DNA of 64,000 nt from Oscillospiraceae bacterium (GTDB taxonomy: Bacteria > Bacillota > Clostridia > Oscillospirales > Oscillospiraceae). The stretch is taken from the NCBI GenBank assembly GCA_015068225.1, contig SVKX01000002.1, positions 62,001 through 126,000 of the forward strand, given 5' to 3'. The position numbers and the translations under genes are program-made. Each line of letters opens with the position of its first letter. Position 1 is the stretch's first letter. Below are positions 1-9,656 of this stretch, in pieces. Below the pieces are notes generated by a model that saw only the letters and a program-made list of their open reading frames with translations, was not told the origin of the DNA and made no database searches.

Positions 1-386
1 TGGCAAACCCCTATGTGCCCTTTCAGCTGGAGGATCCACCAAAATACGAAGGGCGAAAGGCACTGATCCGCGGAACACTGTTTCCCGGTCTGGATCTGCC
101 TTTTATGGGTATGGTAAACCAAAAAGAGAAGCCGATAACCCCAAAAACAGAGCTGCAGGTCATGGCATTTGCGCTTCAGGAACTGGCCCTGTATCTGGAC
201 ACTCATCCCGATGATAAGGAAGCATTGGAGCTTTACAGAACTTATCAGCGCATGCTTTACAAAGGTAAAATGGAATACTCCGAAAAGTGCGGTCCGCTGA
301 CCCACATCATACCGGTTGACGATAAAACCTACACCTGGCTGGATGATCCGTGGCCATGGGAATACTGTGCCAATAAGGAGGGCTGA
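1..386 (+). CDS. cotJB: Spore coat protein, CotJA-like segment fused to CotJB (5' end outside window)
   Basis: Frame is open upstream of the listed GTG (reads ANPYVPFQ). N-terminal ALIRGTLFPGLDLPF is CotJA-like; LQELALYLDTHPDDKEALELYRTYQ...YGPLT-like...W-DDPWPWE is CotJB-like. Confidence 0.85.
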   Translation, partial: ANPYVPFQLEDPPKYEGRKALIRGTLFPGLDLPFMGMVNQKEKPITPKTELQVMAFALQELALYLDTHPDDKEALELYRTYQRMLYKGKMEYSEKCGPLTHIIPVDDKTYTWLDDPWPWEYCANKEG

Positions 387-388
387 TT

Positions 389-985
389 ATGTTTGATTAT
401 AGTAAAAAGCTGCAATACCCCGTAAAAATCGACAAGCCCAACCCCCGCCTTGCTGCCATCATTATCAGCCAGTATGGCGGCCCTGACGGAGAACTGGCTG
501 CATCTTTGCGGTATTTATCCCAACGTTTTTCCATGCCCTTTGACGATCAGAAAGGCCTCTTGACGGACATTGGCGTGGAAGAATTGAATCACCTGGAAAT
601 GGTTGGCGCCATCGTCCATCAGCTCACAAGAAAGCTCACAGACAAGCAGATTGAAGACAGCGCTTTTGCACCCTACTTTGTAGACCATGGTGCCGGTGTC
701 TATCCGGTTGCAGCAGCAGGAAATCCCTTTACCGCGGCCTATATTGGCGTGAAAGGCGATCCCATTGCGGATCTGACGGAAGATCTGGCAGCAGAACAAA
801 AGGCGAGAGTTACCTACGACAACATCCTGCGCCTTTCTGACGATCCGGATGTTAACGATGTGATCAAGTTCCTCCGACAGCGAGAAATCGTGCACTTCCA
901 GCGGTTTGGAGAATCCATCCAGCAGCTGAGAGAAAAATTGAATCAGAAAAATGTATATTATATGAACCCTGCAATCGATATGTGA
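389..985 (+). CDS. cotJC: CotJC, manganese-catalase family spore coat protein
   Basis: MFDYSKKLQYPVKI...NPRLAAIIISQYGGPDGELAASLRYLSQRF...EELNHLEMV, directly after cotJB. Confidence 0.95.
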   Translation: MFDYSKKLQYPVKIDKPNPRLAAIIISQYGGPDGELAASLRYLSQRFSMPFDDQKGLLTDIGVEELNHLEMVGAIVHQLTRKLTDKQIEDSAFAPYFVDHGAGVYPVAAAGNPFTAAYIGVKGDPIADLTEDLAAEQKARVTYDNILRLSDDPDVNDVIKFLRQREIVHFQRFGESIQQLREKLNQKNVYYMNPAIDM

Positions 986-993
986 GTGAAAAA

Positions 994-1029
994 GCAGCGC
1001 CGATTTTCGGCGCTGCATAAATATTTTTA
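994..1029 (+). terminator. Intrinsic terminator after cotJC
   Basis: GCAGCGCCGA-TTT-TCGGCGCTGC stem followed by A/T-rich tail. Confidence 0.75.
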
Positions 1030-1113
1030 AAAGAGATTCCCATCCTAAGTGCCTTTTCAATGGCAATAATGCCTCTCTTTGTGTGTTAATAGCAGACGGA
1101 CATCATCTTCCTA

Positions 1114-1142
1114 TTTACAACATTTATTTACTCTGATATAAT
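1114..1142 (+). promoter_or_regulatory. Sigma-A-type promoter for M13 peptidase
   Basis: TTTACA - 17 nt - TATAAT with TG extended -10. Confidence 0.7.
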
Positions 1143-1189
1143 TATGAAAGATGTTTGACCCATATACTTTTCATATAAAGGAGACAATC

Positions 1190-3082
1190 ATGGAAAAAGT
1201 AAGAATTCAAGATGACCTGTATACCTGCGTAAACCAAGCAAAGCTGGAAGAATTGGTGATTCCTGACGACATGCCCGTTGCAGGCGGTTTTGCTGCCCTC
1301 AACACCGATGTGGAAAAGCTCATGATCGGCGAGTTTAATGCCATGTGCAAGGATGCCTCCTATCCCAACGAGCATCTGGAAAGAGCCTGCACTCTGTTCA
1401 CCCTGGCAAAGGATGTGAAGCGGAAGAAAAAACACGGCATCAAACCCGCGCTGAAGAATCTGGCGATCCTCAAGAAGCTGGGCACCATGCGCAGCTACAA
1501 TCTCCACACCAAGGAGCTGATCCTGAAAAATGTTGCTATGCCCCTGAACATCATGGTAGAGCCCAACATGAAAGACACTACCCATCACTGCGTGATGATC
1601 CAGGGTGCAACTGTGATTCTGCCCGATGTTTCTTATTACAAGAATGAACAGCAGCGGGATATGATGCTGGGTATGTGGAGCGGCTTTGCAAAGCAAGTAT
1701 TGGCCATCGCAGGTCACAGTGAGGAAGAAATCGATGCACTGATCAAGGACACTCTGGCCTTTGATGCGCTCATCGCAAAGTATGCCAAGAGCCAGGAAGA
1801 GTGGTCTGAGTACACCAAGATGTACAACCCCATGAAGACCGGCAGAGTGGCAGGTATGGTCAAACCCCTTAATCTGAAGAAGCTGTTGAGCGATCTGTTT
1901 GGCTTTGTTCCTGAGGAAATTATCGTGGCAGAGCCGAGATACTTCAAGAACTTCAAAGAAGTATTCAATCAGGACAACTTTGAGATGTACAAGAAGTGGG
2001 CCTACGTGGTCACACTGATGGACAGCTGTGGTTTGCTGTCCGAGGAGCTGCGTGATTTAGGCGGCGCTTTCCGCAGAGCCCTCTCCGGTATTGCCGCTGT
2101 TTCTTCCCCTGAGAAGTTTGCCTATCAGCTGGCATCCTCCATGTACAGTGAGCCCGTAGGTCTGTACTACGGTGAAAAATACTTCGGCGAAGAAGCCAAG
2201 AAGGACATTACTGAGATTGTTCAGCAGATTGTGGCCACCTATCAGAAGCGAATTGCAAGCAACGACATTCTTGAGCCGGCCACCAAGGAGAAAGCTATCC
2301 TGAAGCTCAGCAAGATGGGCCTTAAGCTGGCCTATCCCGATCGGGTGGAGGAAATCTACAACAAGCTGGTGTTCGATAAGAGCAAGTCTCTGTTTGACAT
2401 TGTAACTACCTTGAGAAAAATCCGCATGGAGGAAAACTTTGCAAAGCTTAATAAGGAGGTAGACCGTACCCATTGGGCAATGCCCGGACACATGGTCAAC
2501 GCCTGCTACGATCCCTTTGTCAACGACATCACCTTCCCTGCCGCCATTCTGCAGTCCCCCTTCTACTCCATCCATCAGACCAGAAGCGAAAACCTGGGCG
2601 GCATTGGCGCAGTGATTGGCCACGAGATCTCTCACGCTTTTGACTCCAACGGTGCCAAGTGCGACGAGCTGGGCAACCTCAACAACTGGTGGACCAAGGC
2701 AGACGAGCGGAAGTTTAACAAAAAGGTCAATGCCATGATCAAGCAGTTTGACGGCATCGAATTGCCTTGGGGCACCGTTAATGGCAAGTTTACTGTCAGC
2801 GAGAACATTGCAGACAATGGTGGTATGGCTGTGACCCTGGACATCATGTCCAATACCGAAGGTGCTTCCTTCGAGGAATACTTCTCCAACTGGGCAAGAG
2901 TCTGGTGCCAAAAGGCCAAGCCCGAATATCAGGCACTGCTTCTGCAGGTGGATGTCCACGGTCCTTGCTACCTACGCGCCAATATGCCCCCCAGAAACTT
3001 CCCTGAATGGTATGCCGCCTTCAATGTGAAGAAGACTGACGGCATGTATCTGGCACCCTCCAAGAGAGTGGTTATTTGGTGA
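1190..3082 (+). CDS. M13 family metallopeptidase (PepO/neprilysin-like)
   Basis: VIGHEISHAFDSNG (HExxH), ENIADNGG (ExxxD), NACYDPFVNDITFPAAILQ; ATG at 1190 with aaggag SD. Confidence 0.93.
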   Translation: MEKVRIQDDLYTCVNQAKLEELVIPDDMPVAGGFAALNTDVEKLMIGEFNAMCKDASYPNEHLERACTLFTLAKDVKRKKKHGIKPALKNLAILKKLGTMRSYNLHTKELILKNVAMPLNIMVEPNMKDTTHHCVMIQGATVILPDVSYYKNEQQRDMMLGMWSGFAKQVLAIAGHSEEEIDALIKDTLAFDALIAKYAKSQEEWSEYTKMYNPMKTGRVAGMVKPLNLKKLLSDLFGFVPEEIIVAEPRYFKNFKEVFNQDNFEMYKKWAYVVTLMDSCGLLSEELRDLGGAFRRALSGIAAVSSPEKFAYQLASSMYSEPVGLYYGEKYFGEEAKKDITEIVQQIVATYQKRIASNDILEPATKEKAILKLSKMGLKLAYPDRVEEIYNKLVFDKSKSLFDIVTTLRKIRMEENFAKLNKEVDRTHWAMPGHMVNACYDPFVNDITFPAAILQSPFYSIHQTRSENLGGIGAVIGHEISHAFDSNGAKCDELGNLNNWWTKADERKFNKKVNAMIKQFDGIELPWGTVNGKFTVSENIADNGGMAVTLDIMSNTEGASFEEYFSNWARVWCQKAKPEYQALLLQVDVHGPCYLRANMPPRNFPEWYAAFNVKKTDGMYLAPSKRVVIW

Positions 3083-3106
3083 TTTTAAAAGCCTTAATGT
3101 ATAAAT

Positions 3107-3142
3107 GCAGCGCCGATAATTTCGGCGCTGCAAAAAAATTTT
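3107..3142 (+). terminator. Intrinsic terminator after M13 peptidase
   Basis: GCAGCGCCGA-TAAT-TTCGGCGCTGC followed by AAAAAAATTTT; near-copy of the 994 terminator. Confidence 0.75.
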
Positions 3143-3196
3143 CAAATGAGATTCCGATTTCGTATTTTCGTGATATAATATAAAAAAAGTGTAACT

Positions 3197-4207
3197 ATGG
3201 GGGCAGATCTTTTCACTATGATTTGGTTTTTCTTATCGCTGATCGTTATCATTCTTGCCGTTTTATTGATTGCTTTCTTCACCTACCGGATCTGCTTCTA
3301 TTCTCCGGAAGATCGACGGGAAGATCCCTACTCCGTTATGGATGGCGAACAATATGAGGCTGTTTGCGACAGTATTACAGCCTGCACAAGACTCATGGAC
3401 AAAGCTCCCTGCCAGTGGGTCACAACCCGGTCTTTTGACGGGCTGACTCTCTCCGCTCGATATTATCATACAGCCGATGGCGCACCGCTTCAGATCCTGT
3501 TTCATGGCTATCGCTCCATGGCGCTTCGGGACTGTGCAGGAGGATTTTACCTTGCGAAAAAACTGGGATGCAATATTCTTGCCGTTGATCAGCGTGCCCA
3601 CGCCAGAAGCAGCGGACATGTCATTACCTTTGGCATTAAAGAAAGAATGGACTGTCTTTCCTGGGTACAATATGCGAACGAAAGATTTTCTTCCGATACG
3701 CCAATAATCTTGTCCGGTTTATCTATGGGTGCATCCACCGTTTTGATGGCATCCGCTCTTCCCCTTCCCGAAAATGTTGTTGCCATTATGGCGGATTGCC
3801 CATACTCCTCCCCTGCGGATATTATCCGCAAGGTAAGCCGCGACCGTCATATGCCGGATACTCTTGCGTATCCATTTATCTGGCTGGGTGCTAAGTTATT
3901 TGGAAAATTTTCACTAAATGAAACAACCTCCGTAGAATCGGTCCGGCAGGCTAAGATCCCGATACTGCTGCTCCACGGAGAAGATGATCGATTCGTCCCC
4001 TGCCGGATGAGCCGAGAAATCTATGCTGCCTGCGCTTCGAGAGCCGAGCTTCACACATTTCCCTATGCAGGTCATGGCCTGTGCTATATTATGGATCCGG
4101 TTCGTTACGAAAGAATATCCACAAACTTTTTATGGTCTATCCCTGCATTAAAGCCATTTTTGAAAGACAATCCATTTGTACAAAAGGAGTTGGAAATCCA
4201 TGACTGA
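3197..4207 (+). CDS. Membrane-anchored alpha/beta hydrolase
   Basis: N-terminal TM; GLSMGAS nucleophile elbow; LLHGEDDRFVP and GHG near C-terminus. Confidence 0.85.
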   Translation: MGADLFTMIWFFLSLIVIILAVLLIAFFTYRICFYSPEDRREDPYSVMDGEQYEAVCDSITACTRLMDKAPCQWVTTRSFDGLTLSARYYHTADGAPLQILFHGYRSMALRDCAGGFYLAKKLGCNILAVDQRAHARSSGHVITFGIKERMDCLSWVQYANERFSSDTPIILSGLSMGASTVLMASALPLPENVVAIMADCPYSSPADIIRKVSRDRHMPDTLAYPFIWLGAKLFGKFSLNETTSVESVRQAKIPILLLHGEDDRFVPCRMSREIYAACASRAELHTFPYAGHGLCYIMDPVRYERISTNFLWSIPALKPFLKDNPFVQKELEIHD

Positions 4208-4613
4208 AGTTGCAGCTGCCCTGATCTGGAATGAAGCCGGACAGTTTCTGATCTGTCAGCGTCCTGCTCATAAGGCCCGGGGTCTGCTGTGGGAATTTGT
4301 GGGCGGCAAAGCAGAAGAAGGCGAGAGCCTCAAGAATGCTTTGATTCGGGAATGTCAGGAAGAATTGGGTGTAACGGTAGAACCCGGATCCATATTTATT
4401 CAGCTTATCCACGAGTATCCTGACATTAAAATCCGTTTGACCCTCTTCAACAGCACCATTATAAGCGGTAAACCCAAGCTTCTGGAGCATAACGATATGC
4501 GGTGGATCTATCCGTCAGAAATCCCCAATTATGACTTCTGCCCGGCTGATGAGGACATCCTTAAGATGCTGATGAAGTCTTCCTCTACTTCCCCTTTGAC
4601 AATTGCGCGATAA
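4200..4613 (+). CDS. NUDIX hydrolase (MutT/8-oxo-dGTPase-like)
   Basis: GGKAEEGESLKNALIRECQEELG Nudix box; start overlaps end of upstream gene. Confidence 0.88.
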   Translation: MTEVAAALIWNEAGQFLICQRPAHKARGLLWEFVGGKAEEGESLKNALIRECQEELGVTVEPGSIFIQLIHEYPDIKIRLTLFNSTIISGKPKLLEHNDMRWIYPSEIPNYDFCPADEDILKMLMKSSSTSPLTIAR

Positions 4614-4656
4614 AATGATACAATAATAATATAATTACCATAAAGGAGGCATTCCC

Positions 4657-5268
4657 ATGAAAAAGAACATTATTACCATCAGCCGGCAATTCGGCAGCGG
4701 CGGACGCACAGTAGGCCATTTGATCGCAGAAAAGCTGGGAATTCCTTTTTATGATAAGGAACTTGTGGACCATATTGCTCTGGAATCCGGCTTTGCCCCT
4801 AAATTTGTAGAGGAGCACGGCGAGCACTCCCCGGGAAAAAGTGTTTTTTCTTATGCCTTTGCACCCCAGGGTGTTCCGGGGGTTATGAACGGTCTTTCCA
4901 CCGCTGATTTCCTTTGGAATATTCAGTGCGGCGCGATTATGCAGCTTGCAGAAAAAGGGCCTTGCGTAATCGTTGGTAGAAACGCGGATTACATACTGAA
5001 GGACCGGAAAGATTGCTTTCATGCCTTTATTTATGCAGATAAGGAATTCCGGGCAGAGCGTATTGTCCGTCTTTACGGCGAATCTGACAAGAGTCCCCTC
5101 GCCAGATTGCAGGATAAGGACAAGCGCCGCAGCGTAAACTACCAGCACTATACCGGTCGTGTCTGGGGCGCATCGGAAAATTATGATATTTGCCTGAATA
5201 CCGGCACCATTGGCGTGGAAACAGCCGCGGATATTATTGTATCCCTGATTAAAAACTCTGACGAATAA
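4657..5268 (+). CDS. Cytidylate kinase-like family protein
   Basis: MKKNIITISRQFGSGGRTVGHLIAEKLGIPFYDKEL P-loop and family signature. Confidence 0.88.
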   Translation: MKKNIITISRQFGSGGRTVGHLIAEKLGIPFYDKELVDHIALESGFAPKFVEEHGEHSPGKSVFSYAFAPQGVPGVMNGLSTADFLWNIQCGAIMQLAEKGPCVIVGRNADYILKDRKDCFHAFIYADKEFRAERIVRLYGESDKSPLARLQDKDKRRSVNYQHYTGRVWGASENYDICLNTGTIGVETAADIIVSLIKNSDE

Positions 5269-5273
5269 AAAGG

Positions 5274-5305
5274 AACCGTCCTGCTTAAACGCAGGACGGT
5301 TTTTT
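5274..5305. terminator. Bidirectional intrinsic terminator between convergent genes
   Basis: AACCGTCCTGC-TTAAAC-GCAGGACGGTT plus T run. Confidence 0.85.
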
Positions 5306-5876
5306 ATGCATCAGTTTTTGATCTATTCTTGACCTCTTTCATGCAGCGGGTCAGGCAGAATAAGGAAGCAGGGATACAAAGCACAGAAAGCTCCAAAATA
5401 AACTGACCAATGTGTCTAAACGATGGTGCATACATCAAGTACCGGAATACGAGCAAGGCCAGAAAGAGTCCGCTGGACAGGAGTCTGCCGGGAAGATAGC
5501 CCCCCGCCGTTGCCAGAAGCACCAAACCGGAAAGCAGGTAGAATACAACCGACAGCAAAATTCTCAAAATATCTCCCGTGGAAAAATTCCAGATCATGAC
5601 CATCAGGCAAAATGCTGCGCCCAGAATTGCAAAAATACCGGGAGCATTCAGCTTAACTGCACGCAAAAGCACGATATATCCTGCGCACAAGGATAGCGGC
5701 AGAATGATCTGCATAATAATCGTGCCTGTATTATAGGTAAAAATATTGGTAAGGCCAAAATAATACACAACTCGAAGGAAAAAGGAAAGTCCCATAAAGA
5801 TCGCCCCGGGCAATATCCATTTTCCTTGAAAATCTATTTGGTATCGGGTATATTGCTTCAGTTTCACAGCTATCAC
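5304..5876 (-). CDS. Polytopic membrane protein of unknown function
   Basis: ORF with several hydrophobic segments; no recognised motif. Confidence 0.65.
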   Translation of the reverse strand: MIAVKLKQYTRYQIDFQGKWILPGAIFMGLSFFLRVVYYFGLTNIFTYNTGTIIMQIILPLSLCAGYIVLLRAVKLNAPGIFAILGAAFCLMVMIWNFSTGDILRILLSVVFYLLSGLVLLATAGGYLPGRLLSSGLFLALLVFRYLMYAPSFRHIGQFILELSVLCIPASLFCLTRCMKEVKNRSKTDA

Positions 5877-5941
5877 CTCTTATTGGGTATATTATACAAA
5901 AGATCCAAGGAAATAGCAAGTCCCGAACAAATAGATTCCGG

Positions 5942-7093
5942 TTAAACCGCTGCAGTTTCCTTCTCGTGAATTTGAATGTTTACGCCATTGACTTCCACAT
6001 CCCCGTCTGCACAGATAAGAATATACTTCACACCGCCAATGATCCGGGTCTCGATCAGATCAGTACGGTCCGGCGCAACCTTAATAGATACATCAGGAGT
6101 TTTGATCTCAAAGCTACGGTCATTGATGATATTCTTAGGATGAAGATCCGCTTCAAAGCCAAATGCTTCATCATAATCGATCCCAAACTTAGCGATATGA
6201 GGCTCTGAGACGCCGCAGGAAGACAAAACACTCTTCACATCGTCCTTGCTCACCAGCAAGGGCTCCGGCGTTCTGCTTTCCTTGTGCAAGGCGATACGCT
6301 GGCAGATCTCATCATGGACAGATTGCATCACATCCATACTGCACTCTTCATCCAGTGAGCGCTGCAGAAGCGCCTCAAAAGACTTCTTTTGCTCCGCTGC
6401 CGGCTTGGGAATATCTGCATGAAATACCGCATTTACAAATGCTGTATGACTTTCCTTCGCGCTGTGGGTATAGTAAAGCGCGTTATAAATATTTGTAGAC
6501 CGGTCGTCAAACGCCGGGAAAAGAAAGCCAATCTCCGGTGCGCTGACCGCATTGGTAATGCCGCCGTCATGAAACTCTCTGCTTTCCGGCTGATACTGAA
6601 GCGTGGATTTCGTCTGCTTTACTGGACATATGGCACATAAGATATATGTATATGTGTCCTCTGCCCTGCCGGAGTCTTCCTGACCGTCCTTACCTTTGAA
6701 AGGAACATCATAGCTGTCGCAGCCCATAAGGATCAGATATCCGGAATCCAGACTGACTGATTCTATCACTTTTTTATAGAAAGTCATGCGCAACGCTTCG
6801 TCCTTCAGCCCTGTCTTGCGCAGGTCCATCAAGAGTGTGTGCTCCTCACTTTTGGCAACCTGAGATGTGGAGAAACGAATATCGATCAAATTCTTCCCGA
6901 TGGAACCGGAAAGTGTCCGCTTTAATAAGGAAAAATACTTCTCCGCCTCATTTTCTGACATCATCCCTGTGCTTTGACTAAACTCAGATACGACTTCCTT
7001 GCTTTCATTAACATAGCAGCCAAAGACCGCTGTCATATTACTCCGATCCCGACGGATGCGCCGCCGGATCTCTCCGATTTCTTTTATATTCAT
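5942..7093 (-). CDS. DUF4317 family protein
   Basis: MNIKEIGEIRRRIRRDRSNMTAVFGCYVNESKEVVSEFSQS signature. Confidence 0.85.
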   Translation of the reverse strand: MNIKEIGEIRRRIRRDRSNMTAVFGCYVNESKEVVSEFSQSTGMMSENEAEKYFSLLKRTLSGSIGKNLIDIRFSTSQVAKSEEHTLLMDLRKTGLKDEALRMTFYKKVIESVSLDSGYLILMGCDSYDVPFKGKDGQEDSGRAEDTYTYILCAICPVKQTKSTLQYQPESREFHDGGITNAVSAPEIGFLFPAFDDRSTNIYNALYYTHSAKESHTAFVNAVFHADIPKPAAEQKKSFEALLQRSLDEECSMDVMQSVHDEICQRIALHKESRTPEPLLVSKDDVKSVLSSCGVSEPHIAKFGIDYDEAFGFEADLHPKNIINDRSFEIKTPDVSIKVAPDRTDLIETRIIGGVKYILICADGDVEVNGVNIQIHEKETAAV

Positions 7094-7128
7094 AGTAACC
7101 TCACATATCCAATTTTACCGCGCAATAA

Positions 7129-7154
7129 GGCCTTCGGTTTTTTTACCGAAGGCC
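7129..7154 (-). terminator. Hairpin/terminator after pgsA
   Basis: GGCCTTCGGT-TTTTTT-ACCGAAGGCC. Confidence 0.6.
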
Positions 7155-7160
7155 GGTTTC

Positions 7161-7691
7161 TTACTGCCAGAGACATTTTCTGTTCTGTATAAAATACTCA
7201 ATACCGGAATAGACCGTTGTGACAATGATCACGCCGATTGCGATCCAGCCGATCAGCTGAGAGGTGGGGAACGCCATCCAGACGCAAAGGCTGATCATTG
7301 TGCTTGCGGTTTTCACCTTTCCGCTCCAGCCTGCAGCGATTACTGTACCCTTTCCCACAGCGACCAGACGAAGTCCAGTTACTGCAAATTCCCGTGTCAA
7401 AACGATCATAAGCGCCCATGCAGGGAATAATCCCCATTGGCAGAATATGGTCATCGCACCGATCACCATAAGCTTATCTGCCAAGGGATCCAGGAATTTG
7501 CCAAAATCCGTGACCTGATTATATTTTCTGGCAACAGTGCCATCCACATAATCCGTAACACCCGCAAGAATGAATACTGCCAGCGCAAGCCACAGCCAAA
7601 TGCCGGGCACGCCGCCGCTGATGTACATCAGAGTCATATATACGGGAATAAACGCAACACGAACCAGCGTGATTTTACTTGCAGTTGTCAT
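7161..7691 (-). CDS. pgsA: CDP-diacylglycerol--glycerol-3-phosphate 3-phosphatidyltransferase
   Basis: DYVDGTVARKYNQVTDFGKFLDPLADK, the CDP-alcohol phosphotransferase motif. Confidence 0.95.
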   Translation of the reverse strand: MTTASKITLVRVAFIPVYMTLMYISGGVPGIWLWLALAVFILAGVTDYVDGTVARKYNQVTDFGKFLDPLADKLMVIGAMTIFCQWGLFPAWALMIVLTREFAVTGLRLVAVGKGTVIAAGWSGKVKTASTMISLCVWMAFPTSQLIGWIAIGVIIVTTVYSGIEYFIQNRKCLWQ

Positions 7692-9022
7692 AATGATTCC
7701 TCCAAAACATAGCCGGAAAGGTCCCCATCGATCACAGAATCGATCTGTACCATAACAAAGGACCCTTCAGCCAGATCCTCCTCCGAGGCTAACCAGACCC
7801 TACCGTCAATATCCGGAGAATCTGCCCAGCTACGGCCAAAATACTGGCCGAATTCCTCGTCATATCCGTCAACTAACACCTCAATCGTGCTGCCGAGCAT
7901 AGCCTGTGCATAATCGTCCATGATTCGGGACTGAATGGATTCCACCATTTCAGCACGGGCCTGCGCAACAGAAGCATCGGGATATTCCATTTCTGCCGCA
8001 GGCGTTCCCTCCTCCGGAGAAAACGGGAATGCGCCTACCCGCTCCAATCGCTGCTCCTTCAGGAAACAGCAAAGCTCTTCAAACTCTGTTTCCGATTCAC
8101 CGGGAAGGCCTGTAATGACACTGGTTCTCAAAACAAGGCCCGGGATCCGATCCCTAAGTTTTGCAAACAAAGTCCGCAGGAAATCACCATCCCCACGGCG
8201 GTTCATCTTTTTAAGAATGTTGCTGTTGCAGTGCTGAATGGGAATGTCCAGATATTTTACGATCTTAGGCTCAGACGCGATTACATCGATGAGTGCGTCG
8301 TCGATCTCGTCAGGATATACATAGTGAAGCCTGATCCAGTGCAGACTCTCGATCTGACACAAATTCCGCAAAAGCTCAGGAAGCAGGCGCTTATGACCGG
8401 GAAGATCCGTTCCATACCGGCTGGTATCCTGGGCAACAACGATCAGCTCTTTCACACCGGAATCTGCCAGAAGCCTTGCTTCATACAGAACATCATCCAT
8501 CTGCCGGCTGCGGAATTTTCCCCGAAGATAGGGAATGATACAGTAGGAGCAGCGGTTATCGCAGCCCTCGGCGATTTTTAAGTAAGCATAATGCTCCGGC
8601 GTGGTCAAGATGCGTCCGGTCTCCAGCTCCGGCTCGTCAATGGATGCAAAATCAGAAACTGACTCTTCAGCAAGAAGCGCATCGATGGCTTCCACCACTT
8701 TATGATAGCTTCCGGTACCAAGAATGCCATCCACCTCGGGAAGCTGTTCCAGAATTTGCTGCTGGTAACGCTGGGAAAGGCAACCGGTCACAAGGATCTT
8801 ACCTACCTGTCCCTCTGCCTTCAGTGCGGCCGTCTGCAAGATAAAGTCAATGGCTTCAGACTTTGCTGAGTCAATAAAACCACAGGTATTGATCACCACA
8901 ACATCACAGCCGACAATGCCGGCACAGACCGTATGTCCTGCTTCCTGCACACGGTACATCATCCGTTCGCAGTCTACCTGATTTTTGGCGCATCCTAAAG
9001 AGATAAAACCAATATTTGCCAT
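7688..9022 (-). CDS. rimO: Ribosomal protein S12 methylthiotransferase RimO
   Basis: MANIGFISLGCAKNQVDCERM; CDNRCSYCIIPYLRGKFRSR radical SAM motif. Confidence 0.95.
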   Translation of the reverse strand: MANIGFISLGCAKNQVDCERMMYRVQEAGHTVCAGIVGCDVVVINTCGFIDSAKSEAIDFILQTAALKAEGQVGKILVTGCLSQRYQQQILEQLPEVDGILGTGSYHKVVEAIDALLAEESVSDFASIDEPELETGRILTTPEHYAYLKIAEGCDNRCSYCIIPYLRGKFRSRQMDDVLYEARLLADSGVKELIVVAQDTSRYGTDLPGHKRLLPELLRNLCQIESLHWIRLHYVYPDEIDDALIDVIASEPKIVKYLDIPIQHCNSNILKKMNRRGDGDFLRTLFAKLRDRIPGLVLRTSVITGLPGESETEFEELCCFLKEQRLERVGAFPFSPEEGTPAAEMEYPDASVAQARAEMVESIQSRIMDDYAQAMLGSTIEVLVDGYDEEFGQYFGRSWADSPDIDGRVWLASEEDLAEGSFVMVQIDSVIDGDLSGYVLEESL

Positions 9023-9023
9023 G

Positions 9024-9656
9024 TTACGCCTCCGGTAAATCTTCTGTGTCAAAGGAGAGCTTATTCAGAGCCTTACGAATGCTGGAATAGCTGTGACCCC
9101 GTCTAAGCAGTGCATCTATGACACGCCTGATCTCTTTTTCCTGAGAATCCGCAGTCAGCTTGCTCTGAAGAAAGTCCATAATCTTCTCAAGCTGGTCCGG
9201 ATAGTTTTCCAATGCGTCCTCCCAAAGCTCCTTGGGAATCCGCTTTTCATATAACGCCTGCTTTGCCCGGGAAATACCATAGCCCTTGGAAATGCAGCAG
9301 GAGACGATCTGCTCTGCCGTTTTTCGGTCATCGATCAACGAGAGCTCCGACATCCACTCCACAGCAGCTTTCGCCTGATCCGGGTCCTCCCCTTTTTGAA
9401 CTAAACGATGCTCCAATTCCCGTTTGGAAACGCCGGAAGCGGAAACGATGCGAACTGCCCGCATTTTTGCAGACATCTCCCCTGCCGACGTTTCAAGCGC
9501 ATGAAACTCCTCTGATGTAAACTCTTTGCCGGAATAAAGGCCAAAATCCTCAACTGTCTGGCGGTAAAGACGCATAACGGTACCGTCTTCCAGCTCCACA
9601 CGGTATCTTCCAGCCCTGTCCGGCGCGGAAGAAAGCTGATTAATCCTCATCATCAA
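9024..9656 (-). CDS. recX: Regulatory protein RecX
   Basis: RecX-like repeats ([16 protein letters not shown]...), adjacent to recA. Confidence 0.88.
   Translation of the reverse strand: MMMRINQLSSAPDRAGRYRVELEDGTVMRLYRQTVEDFGLYSGKEFTSEEFHALETSAGEMSAKMRAVRIVSASGVSKRELEHRLVQKGEDPDQAKAAVEWMSELSLIDDRKTAEQIVSCCISKGYGISRAKQALYEKRIPKELWEDALENYPDQLEKIMDFLQSKLTADSQEKEIRRVIDALLRRGHSYSSIRKALNKLSFDTEDLPEA

Noticed and set aside
2057-2959. 300-aa ORF antisense to the M13 peptidase
   Set aside because: Shadow ORF; no initiation signals and M13 motifs lie on the plus strand.
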